Below are positions 1-8,244 of a stretch of DNA of 12,117 bases, one piece after another (the first letter of the stretch is position 1; each line of letters opens with the position of its first letter). The notes beneath the pieces were generated by a model, which saw only the letters and a list, made by a program, of their open reading frames with translations, did no database searches and had not been told where the DNA came from. Source of the stretch: VGBK01 sp043810615 (GTDB lineage Bacteria; Actinomycetota; Acidimicrobiia; Spongiisociales; UBA11373); the NCBI GenBank assembly GCA_043810615.1, contig JBDROA010000027.1, positions 1-12,117 on the forward strand, in the 5' to 3' direction. A program made the translations under genes and the position numbers.

Positions 1-1116
1 ATCACGAACCTGGGCTTCGAGCGCCAGAAGCTTGGTTTCTGTTCGGGCGACCAGTTCAGCGGTGCGCAGCGTGTCGCGTTCGTGACGGACCCCGGAGGCG
101 ACCACCACCGCACGGGTGCCGTCTTCGAGGGTGACATCGCAGGCCTGGCAGTTGGCGTCCGCGACATCCACCCATTCGTCGCCCTCAGCGAGCCTGAGCG
201 CCTCAGCGCAGATGGAGTCACGATGCAGACGGGTAGCCAAGATGTGGTCGAACCCGGCCCCGGCGACAACATCAACGTTGGCAGCCGAGATGAGGCCCCG
301 GTCAGCGACCACACAGATCCGCCCCACCCCGAACCGTTCACTCAGATCAGCCAACACCTGGGGCAAGGTGGAGACATCGGCGGTGTTCCCGGCGAACACG
401 TGATGCGCGATTGGGATCCCATCCCCGGTGCACAACAAGCCGATCACCACCTGAGGCCGATCCCCTCTGTGATCCCGGGAGTAGCCGAACGCCCGGGACG
501 GGAACCGGGCCGAAGACCCCCGGGCCCCTTCAAAGTAGGTGGAGGTCAAGTCGTAACAGACCAGCCGCAAATCCAGGTTGGTGAGATCCGTCAACCGGCT
601 GTAAAGTTGGGTCTCCGTTGACTGTTTCGCGTCGGCGACAGTGTCGATCGCCCGGTAGTACTGATCAGGCGACGGCGCCACCCACCCCGAAGGCATCACA
701 ACATCGGCTGTCACCCACTCGCCGAGGCGCCGTTTCGAACACGGCGCCACCAGCCGATTAGCCACCATGGCGAACACCGCGTGTTCCAACACCTCCGCCC
801 CCCGCTCCACCCCGAGGCGGAAGAACCAGCCATCAAGACCAAGCTGCCCCCAGACGGCCCAGATCCCAGCGACCGCCCCCACTGCTGGGGCACCCTCAGC
901 AGCCACCGTGTCCCAATCGACCCGCTGGCGCTGCAGATGGGCCTCCAACGCGGCGACAATACGCTCCAGTTGACCCGACTCACGCAGGGCGGTCGCTTCC
1001 CCCAGGCGCAACAGCGTGCGATGCCCCACTTTCGACCCGTCACGAACCGACTCCACCAGCGACAAATACTCGTAGGTCTTGTCGCCCCTCCGACGTCGAG
1101 TCGTCTTCACGAACAC
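1..1116 (-). CDS. IS1634-family (IS4-superfamily) transposase, partial at left edge
   Basis: A DDE transposase that would catalyse cut-and-paste movement of an insertion sequence. The minus-strand frame is open from a GTG at 1116 to base 1, giving 372 codons with no stop; the C-terminus lies outside the window. It starts MFVKTTRRRR, as IS1634-type proteins often do. The first catalytic Asp is in YDLTSTYFEG (D189) and the second in VVADRGLIS (D272). The third acidic residue and its Y-R-E-K context would lie beyond base 1. Family members are roughly 450-600 aa, so about a quarter to a third is missing. A TAG at 1126-1128 closes the frame upstream. An AGGG just upstream could serve GTG 1116 or GTG 1110. 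No frameshift is seen, so the copy could be active, but the left end cannot be judged. Motif spacing supports IS1634; the family name is from recall. Confidence 0.88.
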   Translation of the reverse strand, partial: MFVKTTRRRRGDKTYEYLSLVESVRDGSKVGHRTLLRLGEATALRESGQLERIVAALEAHLQRQRVDWDTVAAEGAPAVGAVAGIWAVWGQLGLDGWFFRLGVERGAEVLEHAVFAMVANRLVAPCSKRRLGEWVTADVVMPSGWVAPSPDQYYRAIDTVADAKQSTETQLYSRLTDLTNLDLRLVCYDLTSTYFEGARGSSARFPSRAFGYSRDHRGDRPQVVIGLLCTGDGIPIAHHVFAGNTADVSTLPQVLADLSERFGVGRICVVADRGLISAANVDVVAGAGFDHILATRLHRDSICAEALRLAEGDEWVDVADANCQACDVTLEDGTRAVVVASGVRHERDTLRTAELVARTETKLLALEAQVRD

Positions 1117-1300
1117 ACCCTGATTCTAAACACTCCAGTACACGACGTCAAAGCACTGTCGTCCCTACATTCCCCACCGGGAACGGCACCCTACAACACG
1201 AAACACCTGGCCAGCAACCCACCCCACACGGCCAGAGACCCCCAACCCGCCAAACTCGGGCCTGAGAGGGGAGAACGAAGACGCCGACGACCTGCGCCGG

Positions 1301-1380
1301 GGGTGACACTGCCAGGCAGCACCCCAGGGAACCGCTCCCTCTCCCGCCGTCAGGCGGGGGAGAGTTGGGGTGGGGGCAAA
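1301..1380 (+). repeat. Dispersed intergenic repeat, copy A
   Basis: This stretch begins GGGTGACACTGC and includes a CTCCCGCC/GGCGGGGGAG imperfect hairpin followed by a GGGTGGGGGCA-like end. The reverse complement of 11342-11420 aligns along its whole length: GGGTGACACTGC, then AGGC, CACC, CAGGG, a CTCCCNCC-type stem and GGTGGGGGCA. I estimate roughly three quarters identity by eye. A shorter related copy lies at 10718-10770. All copies are outside genes, so this looks like a small non-coding dispersed element (REP- or MITE-like) rather than a protein gene. Confidence 0.6.
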
Positions 1381-1405
1381 TGACCGCGGGCTCGCCCCCG
1401 TCGCT

Positions 1406-1449
1406 CCCGGCGGAGCCGGGCTCGCCTCCCCCGGCTTGCGCCGGGAGAG
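1406..1449. terminator. Tandem GC hairpins downstream of hypC, possible operon terminator
   Basis: Two hairpins follow the hypC stop on the minus strand. The nearer, 1426-1449, has ten-base arms (CTCCCCCGGC / GCCGGGAGAG, one mismatch) with loop TTGC. The second, 1406-1420, has arms CCCGGC / GCCGGG with loop GGA. They lie 9-52 bases past the stop codon. Neither has a clear U-tract, so intrinsic termination is possible but unproven. They may instead belong to the neighbouring repeat element. Confidence 0.35.
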
Positions 1450-1457
1450 GCAGCAAC

Positions 1458-1688
1458 TCACATGAACCCCTCGACCTCCTCGATCAGATCGAGCAGGCTC
1501 CCGACCTCGTCCTCGGAGACGACCTGGAGGGCGTAGCCGGTCTGGAACAGCACCCATTGCCCCACCTCGACCTCGGGGAGCAGGGCCAGGCTCACCCGGC
1601 GGGTCTGTGTTCCCACCTCTACTACGGCCGAACGCTCCAGACCCTCCCCCTCGACGGCGGCCACCTTCCCCGGCAGGGCCAGGCACAT
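1458..1688 (-). CDS. hypC: HypC/HybG-family hydrogenase maturation chaperone
   Basis: A 76-aa chaperone that with HypD carries the Fe(CN)2CO group and delivers it to the hydrogenase large subunit. It begins MCLALPGKV, the family signature. Cys2 is the essential ligand, exposed after Met removal. Length matches the family. The start is settled by a strong AGGAGG at 1698-1703 (reverse strand), nine bases before ATG 1688, and by the need for an N-terminal Cys. The frame is also open upstream to an ATG at 1751 that overlaps the protease stop as ATGA; that start would add 21 residues and bury Cys2, so I rejected it. It is the last gene of the operon, 59 bases after the protease. HypD, HypE and the other Hyp partners are not in the window. 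Confidence 0.95.
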   Translation of the reverse strand: MCLALPGKVAAVEGEGLERSAVVEVGTQTRRVSLALLPEVEVGQWVLFQTGYALQVVSEDEVGSLLDLIEEVEGFM

Positions 1689-1747
1689 GTCAGCGGCCCT
1701 CCTCGGCATCGAGGCCCAGGAGCCGCAGATCCCGGGCCAACCCCGCT

Positions 1748-2209
1748 TCATGCACGGTGCACCTCCTCGAGGATCCGGGCTGCCGCCTGAGCCGCCCCGG
1801 CGGCCACGGCAGGGGTGAGCCCGGCACCGACGGTGAAGGTAGCGCCCTCCACCCCGTACACGGTGAGGGCGTCGGGCAGGCGCCCCAGAACCCGAGCCAT
1901 CTCGACGGCGGTCCCCGCTCCCAGGACATGAGTGGAAGCGAGGCGCACCTCGGCCGGCAAGGGCCCAGCGGCGGCGTCGAAGCGCCGCACCGTACCGGCG
2001 GGCGTCCCCGAAATCATGGCGTCCACGACGAACACCCGGGCGGCCCCGGCCCACGCCTCCATGATCTGGGCGGGATCGGCGCCGCTGAGGTGGATCAGGC
2101 GCACCCCGGTGGGCACAGCCCCCTCGAGCCGGGCCAAGACCTCGGCCCCCACCCCGTCGTCCCCGCGATCAGGATTGCCGACGCCGATGACTACGGCGTC
2201 CTCACCCAC
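1748..2209 (-). CDS. [NiFe]-hydrogenase maturation endopeptidase (HybD/HycI family)
   Basis: A 153-aa protease that removes the C-terminal tail of the large subunit after nickel insertion, closing the active site. The family signature GVGNPDRGDDGVG is at residues 9-21. The three metal-contacting positions known from HybD (E16, D62, H93) align with D18, D63 (in VVDAM) and H94 (in STHVLG) at near-identical spacing; Asp for Glu at the first position is a family variant. A GVEG motif lies near residue 118. The GTG start at 2209 overlaps the large-subunit stop by eight bases (GTGGGTGA), implying translational coupling. There is no good ribosome-binding site upstream, consistent with coupling. The substrate is almost certainly the adjacent large subunit, predicted to be cut after H426. 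Confidence 0.93.
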   Translation of the reverse strand: MGEDAVVIGVGNPDRGDDGVGAEVLARLEGAVPTGVRLIHLSGADPAQIMEAWAGAARVFVVDAMISGTPAGTVRRFDAAAGPLPAEVRLASTHVLGAGTAVEMARVLGRLPDALTVYGVEGATFTVGAGLTPAVAAGAAQAAARILEEVHRA

Positions 2210-3509
2210 GATCGATCTCGACCTTGAGGAAGTGGGTGGCGCAGGAGATGCAGGGGTCGTAGTTGCGCACCGTCTGCTCCAGCCGCCACTGCAGCTGGTC
2301 GTCGGGCAGGTCCAGGGAAGTCTCGAGCACCCGGCGCAGGTCGTCCTCGATGCTCATCTGGCTCTGCGCCGTGGGCGGGGCGATCTGGGCGTCGAGGATG
2401 TAACCCTCGTCGTCCAGGCTATAGCGGTGATAGAGCATGCCCCGCGGGGCCTCGGTGGCCCCGTGGCCCTCCCCGGCCTTCACCACCAGCGGCACGTCGG
2501 GACGGGCCGGCATCTGGTAAGCGTCGATGATCCGCAAAGCCTCCTCGACGGCGTGCAGCGTCTCCAGGCAGCGCACCACGATGCTCTTGAAGGGGTTGAA
2601 GCAGGTCGGCCCCAGGCCGGCGGCAGCCGCCGCCCGCTGCACCCGGGGGCTCAGCTTCTCGAAGTTCAGGCTGTAGCGGGCCAGCGGCCCCACGTGGTAG
2701 GAACCGCGCTCCCGAACCTTCGACTGCAGAGCGTTTGAGCGGGCGACGTGCACTTCCTCGAAGACCCCGTTGAACTCGGACACCGGGATGTCGATGCCCT
2801 TGTTGGACACCAGCCGCCCCTCGCTGAAGGGGTACTCATCGCGGTGGCACACCGACACGTACTCGAAGTCCTGCTCGATCTCAGGGAAGGACAGACCGGC
2901 CGTGAACTCCACCGCCCAGGTGGCGGCGTCGAGGGCCCACTCCAGGTTGGGGACCAACTCCTCCAGCTGCCGCTTGGTGGGCACCTTGTAGAAGCCGCCC
3001 ACCTTCACGTTGATGGGGTGGATCTCCCGGCCCCCGAGCAGGGTCACGACGTCGTTGCCGATCTTCTTCAGCCGCAGCGCCTTCTCCACCGCGTCGCGGT
3101 GGTCGGCGGCCATGTGGATGGCGCTCTGGTAGCCGAGGAAGTCGGGGAGGTGGAGCATGAAGGCGTGGAGCACGTGGCTCTCGATCCACTCCCCGCAGTA
3201 GATGAGGCGGCGCAACTCGCGCAGGTCCCCCTCTATCTTCACCCCGAAGATGTCCTCCATGGCGTGCACCGACGACATCTGGTAGGCGATCGGGCAGATG
3301 CCGCAGATGCGGGCGGTGATGTCGGGAGCGTCGCCGAAGCGCCGGCCGCGCAGGAACGCCTCGTAGAAGCGAGGCGGCTCGAAGATGCCGAACTCGACGA
3401 TCTCCACCTGCCCGTCCCGGACCCGGACCTTCAGGTTCCCCTCGCCCTCCACCCGGGCGAGGTAATCGACGCTGATGGTCCGCGTCTCAGGCATGCTGGG
3501 CGTAGACAT
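2202..3509 (-). CDS. hyhL: Group 3b-type [NiFe]-hydrogenase large (alpha) subunit
   Basis: The catalytic subunit with the NiFe(CN)2CO centre, 435 aa, cytoplasmic. The N-terminal RVEGEGNL (residues 19-26) carries the conserved Glu. The first cysteine pair is RICGICPIAY, C69 and C72. The second is DPCISCATH near the C-terminus, C420 and C423, with H426. Nine residues (FLKVEIDRG) follow H426 and are the expected protease-cleaved tail. Most [NiFe] enzymes have His four residues after C72, where this has Tyr76; that may be normal for this subgroup. I chose ATG 3509 because GGGAGG lies six bases upstream. GTG 3512 and ATG 3494 are also possible, the last with an eight-base overlap of the small-subunit stop. 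With 3509 the two genes overlap by 23 bases. Assignment to group 3b rests on the HyhB/HyhG partner genes. Confidence 0.96.
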   Translation of the reverse strand: MSTPSMPETRTISVDYLARVEGEGNLKVRVRDGQVEIVEFGIFEPPRFYEAFLRGRRFGDAPDITARICGICPIAYQMSSVHAMEDIFGVKIEGDLRELRRLIYCGEWIESHVLHAFMLHLPDFLGYQSAIHMAADHRDAVEKALRLKKIGNDVVTLLGGREIHPINVKVGGFYKVPTKRQLEELVPNLEWALDAATWAVEFTAGLSFPEIEQDFEYVSVCHRDEYPFSEGRLVSNKGIDIPVSEFNGVFEEVHVARSNALQSKVRERGSYHVGPLARYSLNFEKLSPRVQRAAAAAGLGPTCFNPFKSIVVRCLETLHAVEEALRIIDAYQMPARPDVPLVVKAGEGHGATEAPRGMLYHRYSLDDEGYILDAQIAPPTAQSQMSIEDDLRRVLETSLDLPDDQLQWRLEQTVRNYDPCISCATHFLKVEIDRG

Positions 3510-4263
3510 CACTGGCCTCCCGGAAGGGCTGGGCGTTGGCGTTGAAGCTGCGCAGGGCGTTCACCAGGGTACGGTCGTCCACCCCCATGGAGCGCCACCA
3601 CTCGGCCAGGGCGGCCACGTTGGGCGACTCCATGGGGCCGAAGCACCCGTAGCACCCCCGGTCGTAGGCCGGGCACAGAGCGCCGCAGCCGGCCTGGGTG
3701 ACCGGCCCCAAGCACGGGATCCCCTGGGCCACCATGACGCATGGAGTGCCCCGGCGCTTGCACTCGACGCAGACGCTGTAGGTGGGGATGTTGGGCTTGC
3801 GGGCGTGGAGGAAGGCGTTGACCACCTCGAGCAGCTGCCGCTTGTTGATGGGGCAGCCCCGCAATTCAAAGTCCACCGGCACGTGGTCGGCGATGGCCGT
3901 GGAGGTCTCCAGGGTGGAGATGTACTCCGGGTGGGCGTAAACGTAGCGAGTGAACTCGGTGACGTCCTTCCAGTTGCGCAGCGCCTGGATGCCTCCGGCG
4001 GTGGCGCAGGCCCCGATGGTGATCAGGAATCTCGAGTCGGCTCGGATCTTCTTGATGGCCTTGAGGTCGTGGGGAGTGGTGATCGAGCCCTCGACCAGGG
4101 TCAGGTCGTAGGGGCCCTCCAGGTACTCCCGGGACGCTTCGGGGAAAAAGGCGATCTGCACCGCGGCGGCCACCGTCAGCAGCTCGTCCTCGCAGTCGAG
4201 CAGGCTCAGCTGGCAGCCGTCGCAGGATGCGAACTTGAACACGCCGAGCTTGGGCTTGCCCAT
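3487..4263 (-). CDS. hyhS: [NiFe]-hydrogenase small (delta) subunit, group 3b type
   Basis: The electron-transfer subunit, 258 aa, that passes electrons from the NiFe site toward the flavin subunit. Proximal [4Fe-4S] ligands are expected at C14 and C17 (FASCDGCQ), C86 (IGACATAGG) and C137 (RGCPINKRQ). A Cys-rich region follows with C165, C168, C175, C184, C193, C197, C204 and C207, enough for two further clusters as in sulfhydrogenase delta subunits. There is no Tat signal and no C-terminal membrane anchor, so the enzyme is soluble and cytoplasmic. ATG 4263 shares its A with the upstream TGA (TGATG) and has GGGAGG four bases before it. The same frame stays open upstream to 4554, but that part reads through the reductase gene and is a shadow. 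Confidence 0.95.
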   Translation of the reverse strand: MGKPKLGVFKFASCDGCQLSLLDCEDELLTVAAAVQIAFFPEASREYLEGPYDLTLVEGSITTPHDLKAIKKIRADSRFLITIGACATAGGIQALRNWKDVTEFTRYVYAHPEYISTLETSTAIADHVPVDFELRGCPINKRQLLEVVNAFLHARKPNIPTYSVCVECKRRGTPCVMVAQGIPCLGPVTQAGCGALCPAYDRGCYGCFGPMESPNVAALAEWWRSMGVDDRTLVNALRSFNANAQPFREASDVYAQHA

Positions 4264-5519
4264 CACACCTCCCGGACCTGGAACAGCGTCTCGGCTTCGT
4301 CGTAGCCGAAGACGGCGCCGTCGCGGCAGACGAACTTGGCCCCCACTTGACAGTGGCCGCAGAGGCCGATGCCGCACTTCATGCTGCGCTCCATGGAGAC
4401 GAACACCCGGCTGGGCGACATGCCCCGGTTGAGCAGTTCGGCGACGGAGAAGCGCATCATGATCTCCGGCCCCACGACCATGGCCACGGCCTGCCCGGCG
4501 TCGAACTCGGCCCGGGGGATGAGGGTGGTCACCACGCCCACCCGCCCTCGCCACCCTCCGGTGGCCGAGTCGAGGGTCACCTGCAGATCGACGTCGAAAC
4601 GGCCCCGCCAGTCCTGGATCTCCTCGGGGTACAGCAGGTCGGCCGCAGTGCGGGCCCCGATGAGGATGAGCACCCGTCCGAAGCGATCACGGTTCGCGAG
4701 CAACTCGTGGATGGCAGGACGCAGCGGCGCCAGGCCGATGCCGCCGGCCAGCACCACCACGTCGCGGCCGGCGGAGTAGCCCAGCGGCCACGGCGTGCCG
4801 AAGGGACCGCGCACCCCCACCACGTCGCCCCGCTGCAGGCCCGTCAGCGCCTCGGTGACCTTGCCCACCCTGCGGATGGTGTGCAGCAGACGGCCTCCGT
4901 CGGCCGGGTCGCCGCTGATGGAGATAGCCGACTCCCCGATGCCGAACGAATAGAGCATGTTGAACTGGCCCGGGCGGAAGCCGCGCCAGTCCGGCGGCGG
5001 GTCGAGCGCCAGGCTCACGGTGTCGTGGGTCTCCTCCCAGCGCCCCAGCACCCGGCAGGGCACCGGCGCCATGGGGCCGGCCCCCGCTCCGGGGAGGGGG
5101 CCGGCGGCTTCGGCCACGGCCCTTTCCCGAGCCTGGGCCACGACCTCGACCCTCCGCTCCAGCCCGCGCCGCACCATCTCCCGGAACTCATCGGGGGTGA
5201 ACGGCTTGGGGAGGAAGTCGAAGGCCCCCCGCTTCATGGCCTCCACCGCCAGGCTCACCGTGGCGTAGCCGGTGATCACGATGGCCACGGTGGTGGGGTC
5301 GGCGGTCCGCAGGCGCTCGAGCACCTCCATGCCGGGGATTCCCGGCATCTTCAAGTCCACGAATACGAGGTCGGGCGAGACTTCCGCAGCCAGGCGAAGG
5401 CCCTCCTCGCCGTTCGTGGCGGTAGTGGTCTCGTAGCCCCCGCCCGCCAGGATGGCGAGGCACGAGTCGAGGACCACCTCTTCGTCGTCGATGACCAGGA
5501 TCTTCTGCCTGGGCTGCAC
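4263..5519 (-). CDS. hyhG: Receiver domain fused to hydrogenase gamma subunit (FAD/NAD(P)-binding oxidoreductase, HyhG-like)
   Basis: 418 aa from GTG 5519. Residues 5-123 form a complete CheY-like receiver: acidic pair D11/D12 (VIDDE), phosphoacceptor D55 (FVDLKMPG), T83 (VITGYA) and K105 (LPKPF), so it should be phosphorylatable. A Gly/Ala/Pro-rich linker of about 30 residues leads to a ferredoxin-reductase-like module from about residue 152: flavin-binding RPGQF (182-186), an NAD(P)-binding AGGIGLAP segment and a C-terminal [2Fe-2S] motif MKCGIGLCGHC plus a fourth Cys. This half exchanges electrons with NAD(P)H in group 3b enzymes. ATG 5597 is an alternative start, but codons 5597-5520 are low-complexity with clearly lower GC at third positions, and the receiver fold begins right after GTG 5519. 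AGGAGG is 13 bases away, rather far. The frame is unbroken, so this is a true fusion. It is coupled to hyhS by TGATG. Confidence 0.93.
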   Translation of the reverse strand: MQPRQKILVIDDEEVVLDSCLAILAGGGYETTTATNGEEGLRLAAEVSPDLVFVDLKMPGIPGMEVLERLRTADPTTVAIVITGYATVSLAVEAMKRGAFDFLPKPFTPDEFREMVRRGLERRVEVVAQARERAVAEAAGPLPGAGAGPMAPVPCRVLGRWEETHDTVSLALDPPPDWRGFRPGQFNMLYSFGIGESAISISGDPADGGRLLHTIRRVGKVTEALTGLQRGDVVGVRGPFGTPWPLGYSAGRDVVVLAGGIGLAPLRPAIHELLANRDRFGRVLILIGARTAADLLYPEEIQDWRGRFDVDLQVTLDSATGGWRGRVGVVTTLIPRAEFDAGQAVAMVVGPEIMMRFSVAELLNRGMSPSRVFVSMERSMKCGIGLCGHCQVGAKFVCRDGAVFGYDEAETLFQVREV

Positions 5520-5574
5520 CTCTACCCCATTTCCTCCTGCGGCACTGCCTGAGCCCGAGCACCGAAGCGCCGGG

Positions 5575-6056
5575 TCACCGCCGCTCTCCGTAGACATCGA
5601 GCATCTGGAGCCGGGTCGCCTGAAGGCGGTCGGCCATCTCCCGCGCCACCCGCCATACCACCTGGTATCCCAGTTCGTGGTCGGCGGCGGCGCACTGGCG
5701 CAACTTCACTCCATCGATCGTGACCGCCTCCGTCGGAGCCAGGGCGCGGGCGTCGAACGCCCAGCGGTAGGGCGGGAACATCCAGGACCACCCGAGGGCG
5801 TCGCCGCCGTGGAGCGTTCCCACGATGCGGGTGCCGGCCCCCGGGGCCGCCACCTCGAGGGCGACGTCACCGCTGCGGATCAGGTAGAGGACCTGGGCCA
5901 CCCCCCCGGCATGGAAGATCACCTGGTCGGGGGCGAAGTGCGCCACGCCGGTCACGCACTCCGCCATGCGGCGCACCTGGGACTCCTCCATCCCTACCAC
6001 GAAGGGATGAACGGCCAGCAACTCCGCCGGGCTCGGCTGCAGATTGGGACCAGCCA

Positions 6057-6057
<1 letters not shown>
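5575..6057 (-). CDS. Stand-alone cyclic-nucleotide-binding-domain-like protein, no DNA-binding domain
   Basis: A 160-aa protein with a Crp/PKA-type beta-roll: HFAPDQVIFHAGG (40-52), YLIRSGDVALEV (58-69), then GTLHGGDALGWSWMFPPY and a C-terminal helix (about 125-153). No helix-turn-helix follows, so it is not a Crp/Fnr transcription factor. The phosphate-binding cassette is non-canonical. The usual GE-(L/F)-(G/S/A)-E and R-(T/S)-A positions read GDALGWSW and YRWAFDARA, so ligand specificity may differ from cAMP or cGMP. AGGAGG lies seven bases before ATG 6057, which overlaps the hyhB stop as TGATG. Its place between two hydrogenase subunits suggests it binds to or regulates the complex. The fold is clear, the role is inferred. 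Confidence 0.85.
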
Positions 6058-7172
<1,115 letters not shown>

Positions 7173-7240
7173 GATTCCTCCGCACACCATACTTGGGCCC
7201 CGGCCCTCTCCGGGCAATAGGGACAATGGCAGCCACCGCC

Positions 7241-7254
7241 GGGACGAACGGCCC
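7241..7254. promoter_or_regulatory. DosR-box-like palindrome in the divergent promoter
   Basis: GGGACGAACGGCCC fits the short palindromic form GGGNCNNNNGNCCC described for mycobacterial DosR sites. It sits in the 139-base region between the hydrogenase operon (start 7172) and the transporter operon (start 7312), about 70-80 bases before hyhB. In high-GC DNA such a match occurs by chance roughly once per few tens of kilobases, so placement is the main support. From established work as I recall it, the M. smegmatis group 3b hydrogenase is under DosR control. No DosR or DosS gene is in the window, and no clear -35/-10 pair could be assigned. Confidence 0.35.
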
Positions 7255-7311
7255 CGCCCGGTCGTCTAATCTCAGCGCCACACTGATGAGGCAACGACCA
7301 GCGAGGTGGTG

Positions 7312-8244
7312 ATGCGTCAGCACGTCCGTATTCCCAAGACCCGGCTGTGGGGGCTAGCCCTGGCCGCGGTCACCGCCGTGGTGAGCGGCTTCGCCGTGTT
7401 CATCAACGGGTACGGGGTCCGCTCCTGGAAGGGTGCCGGCGCGTCCACCGCTGCCTACACCACCTTCAAGAACCTCGTCGCCGCCCTCCTCCTGGGCGCC
7501 ATCGCGTACGGGGTCGCCCGCCGCGCCCCCGCCGGCAAACTGCGCCCACAGAACGCCTCGCAATGGCGCCGCCTGGGCCTCATCGGCGTCATCGGCGGCG
7601 GCGTGCCGTTCTTGCTCTTCTTCGAGGGCCTGTCCCGGGCCTCCTCCGGGCAGGCGGCCTTCATCCACAAGACCCTGCTGGTCTGGGTGGCCCTGCTGGC
7701 CGTTCCCCTCCTCGCCGAGCGCATCACCGCCCTGCACCTGGGCGCCATGGCCTTGCTCGTGGCCGGCCAGGCCTACCTCACCGGGGTGAGCGGCCTCCGC
7801 TTCGGCACAGGCGAGGCCATGATCCTGGGCGCCACCCTGCTGTGGGCGGTCGAGGTCATCGTGGCCAAGCGCCTCCTCGCCGACCTCCCCGCCCCCACCG
7901 TGGCGGTGGCCCGCATGGGCCTCGGCGCCGTGGTCCTGATCGGGTGGACGGCGATCACCGGCGGCTTTGCCGCTCTGGCCGGCCTGAGCGCCACCCATTG
8001 GGGCTGGGCGCTGGTCACCGGAGCGGCCCTCACCGCCTACGTCGCCACCTGGTACGGGGCGCTGGCCCGGGCCCACGCCGTCGACGTCACTGCGGTCCTG
8101 GTCTTCGGAGCGGTCATCACCGCCGCCCTCGAGACCGGGATCCGCGGGGTGCCGCTGCCCTCGGCCGCCGGCCTGGTGATGGTGACGGCAGGCGCCGCCC
8201 TGGCGGTCCTCGCCGCCACCCGGGCCGCCCGCCAGAAGGCCTGA
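7312..8244 (+). CDS. DMT-superfamily (EamA domain) permease
   Basis: A 310-aa integral membrane protein with about ten hydrophobic segments, arranged as two EamA repeats. The first runs from about residue 12 to 145 and the second from about 160 to the end. It resembles drug/metabolite transporters (RhaT/YdcZ-like exporters). The conserved-looking FEGLSRASSGQAAFI region lies near the end of the third to fourth helix. The substrate cannot be told from sequence. GAGG lies five bases before ATG 7312; GTG codons at 7306 and 7309 are in frame but worse placed. It is transcribed divergently from the hydrogenase and overlaps the next gene as TGATG, so the two form an operon. Confidence 0.9.
   Translation: MRQHVRIPKTRLWGLALAAVTAVVSGFAVFINGYGVRSWKGAGASTAAYTTFKNLVAALLLGAIAYGVARRAPAGKLRPQNASQWRRLGLIGVIGGGVPFLLFFEGLSRASSGQAAFIHKTLLVWVALLAVPLLAERITALHLGAMALLVAGQAYLTGVSGLRFGTGEAMILGATLLWAVEVIVAKRLLADLPAPTVAVARMGLGAVVLIGWTAITGGFAALAGLSATHWGWALVTGAALTAYVATWYGALARAHAVDVTAVLVFGAVITAALETGIRGVPLPSAAGLVMVTAGAALAVLAATRAARQKA

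Larger units (their letters stand above)
1117..1457. other. Intergenic region between IS element and hydrogenase operon end
   Basis: 341 bases with no credible gene. The transposase-proximal part should contain the 5' terminal inverted repeat of the insertion sequence. A plausible end lies somewhere in 1120-1265, but with the other end outside the window I cannot define it. The operon-proximal part holds a dispersed repeat copy (1301-1380) and two GC hairpins (1406-1449). Reading frames crossing this stretch are rich in Gly, Pro, Arg and Ser and look non-coding. Confidence 0.6.

Noticed and set aside
711..1043. A 110-codon minus-strand frame with Trp-rich sequence
   Set aside because: It is an out-of-frame shadow of the transposase, whose true frame is open through the left window edge.
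1148..1686. Minus-strand frames of 102 and 173 codons around the hypC end
   Set aside because: They read through GC hairpins and a repeat copy, or are shadows of hypC, and have Pro/Gly/Arg-rich non-protein-like composition.
3475..4305. A 276-codon plus-strand open frame antisense to hyhS
   Set aside because: The opposite strand carries a clear small-subunit gene with all expected cysteines; this frame has no recognisable domain.
4347..5552. A 401-codon open frame on the plus strand
   Set aside because: It is exactly antisense to the receiver-HyhG gene, is rich in His/Gly/Ala/Arg with no family resemblance, and is a product of high GC content.
5520..5597. N-terminal extension of the receiver-HyhG protein from ATG 5597
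   Set aside because: Low-complexity Ser/Gly/Ala residues, clearly lower GC at third positions, no ribosome-binding site, and it overlaps the preceding gene; the receiver fold starts after GTG 5519.
7173..7311. A sigma-70-type promoter for hyhB (TATGGT at 7191-7186, minus strand)
   Set aside because: No acceptable -35 element at the right distance, and a single six-base match is too weak to report as a feature.
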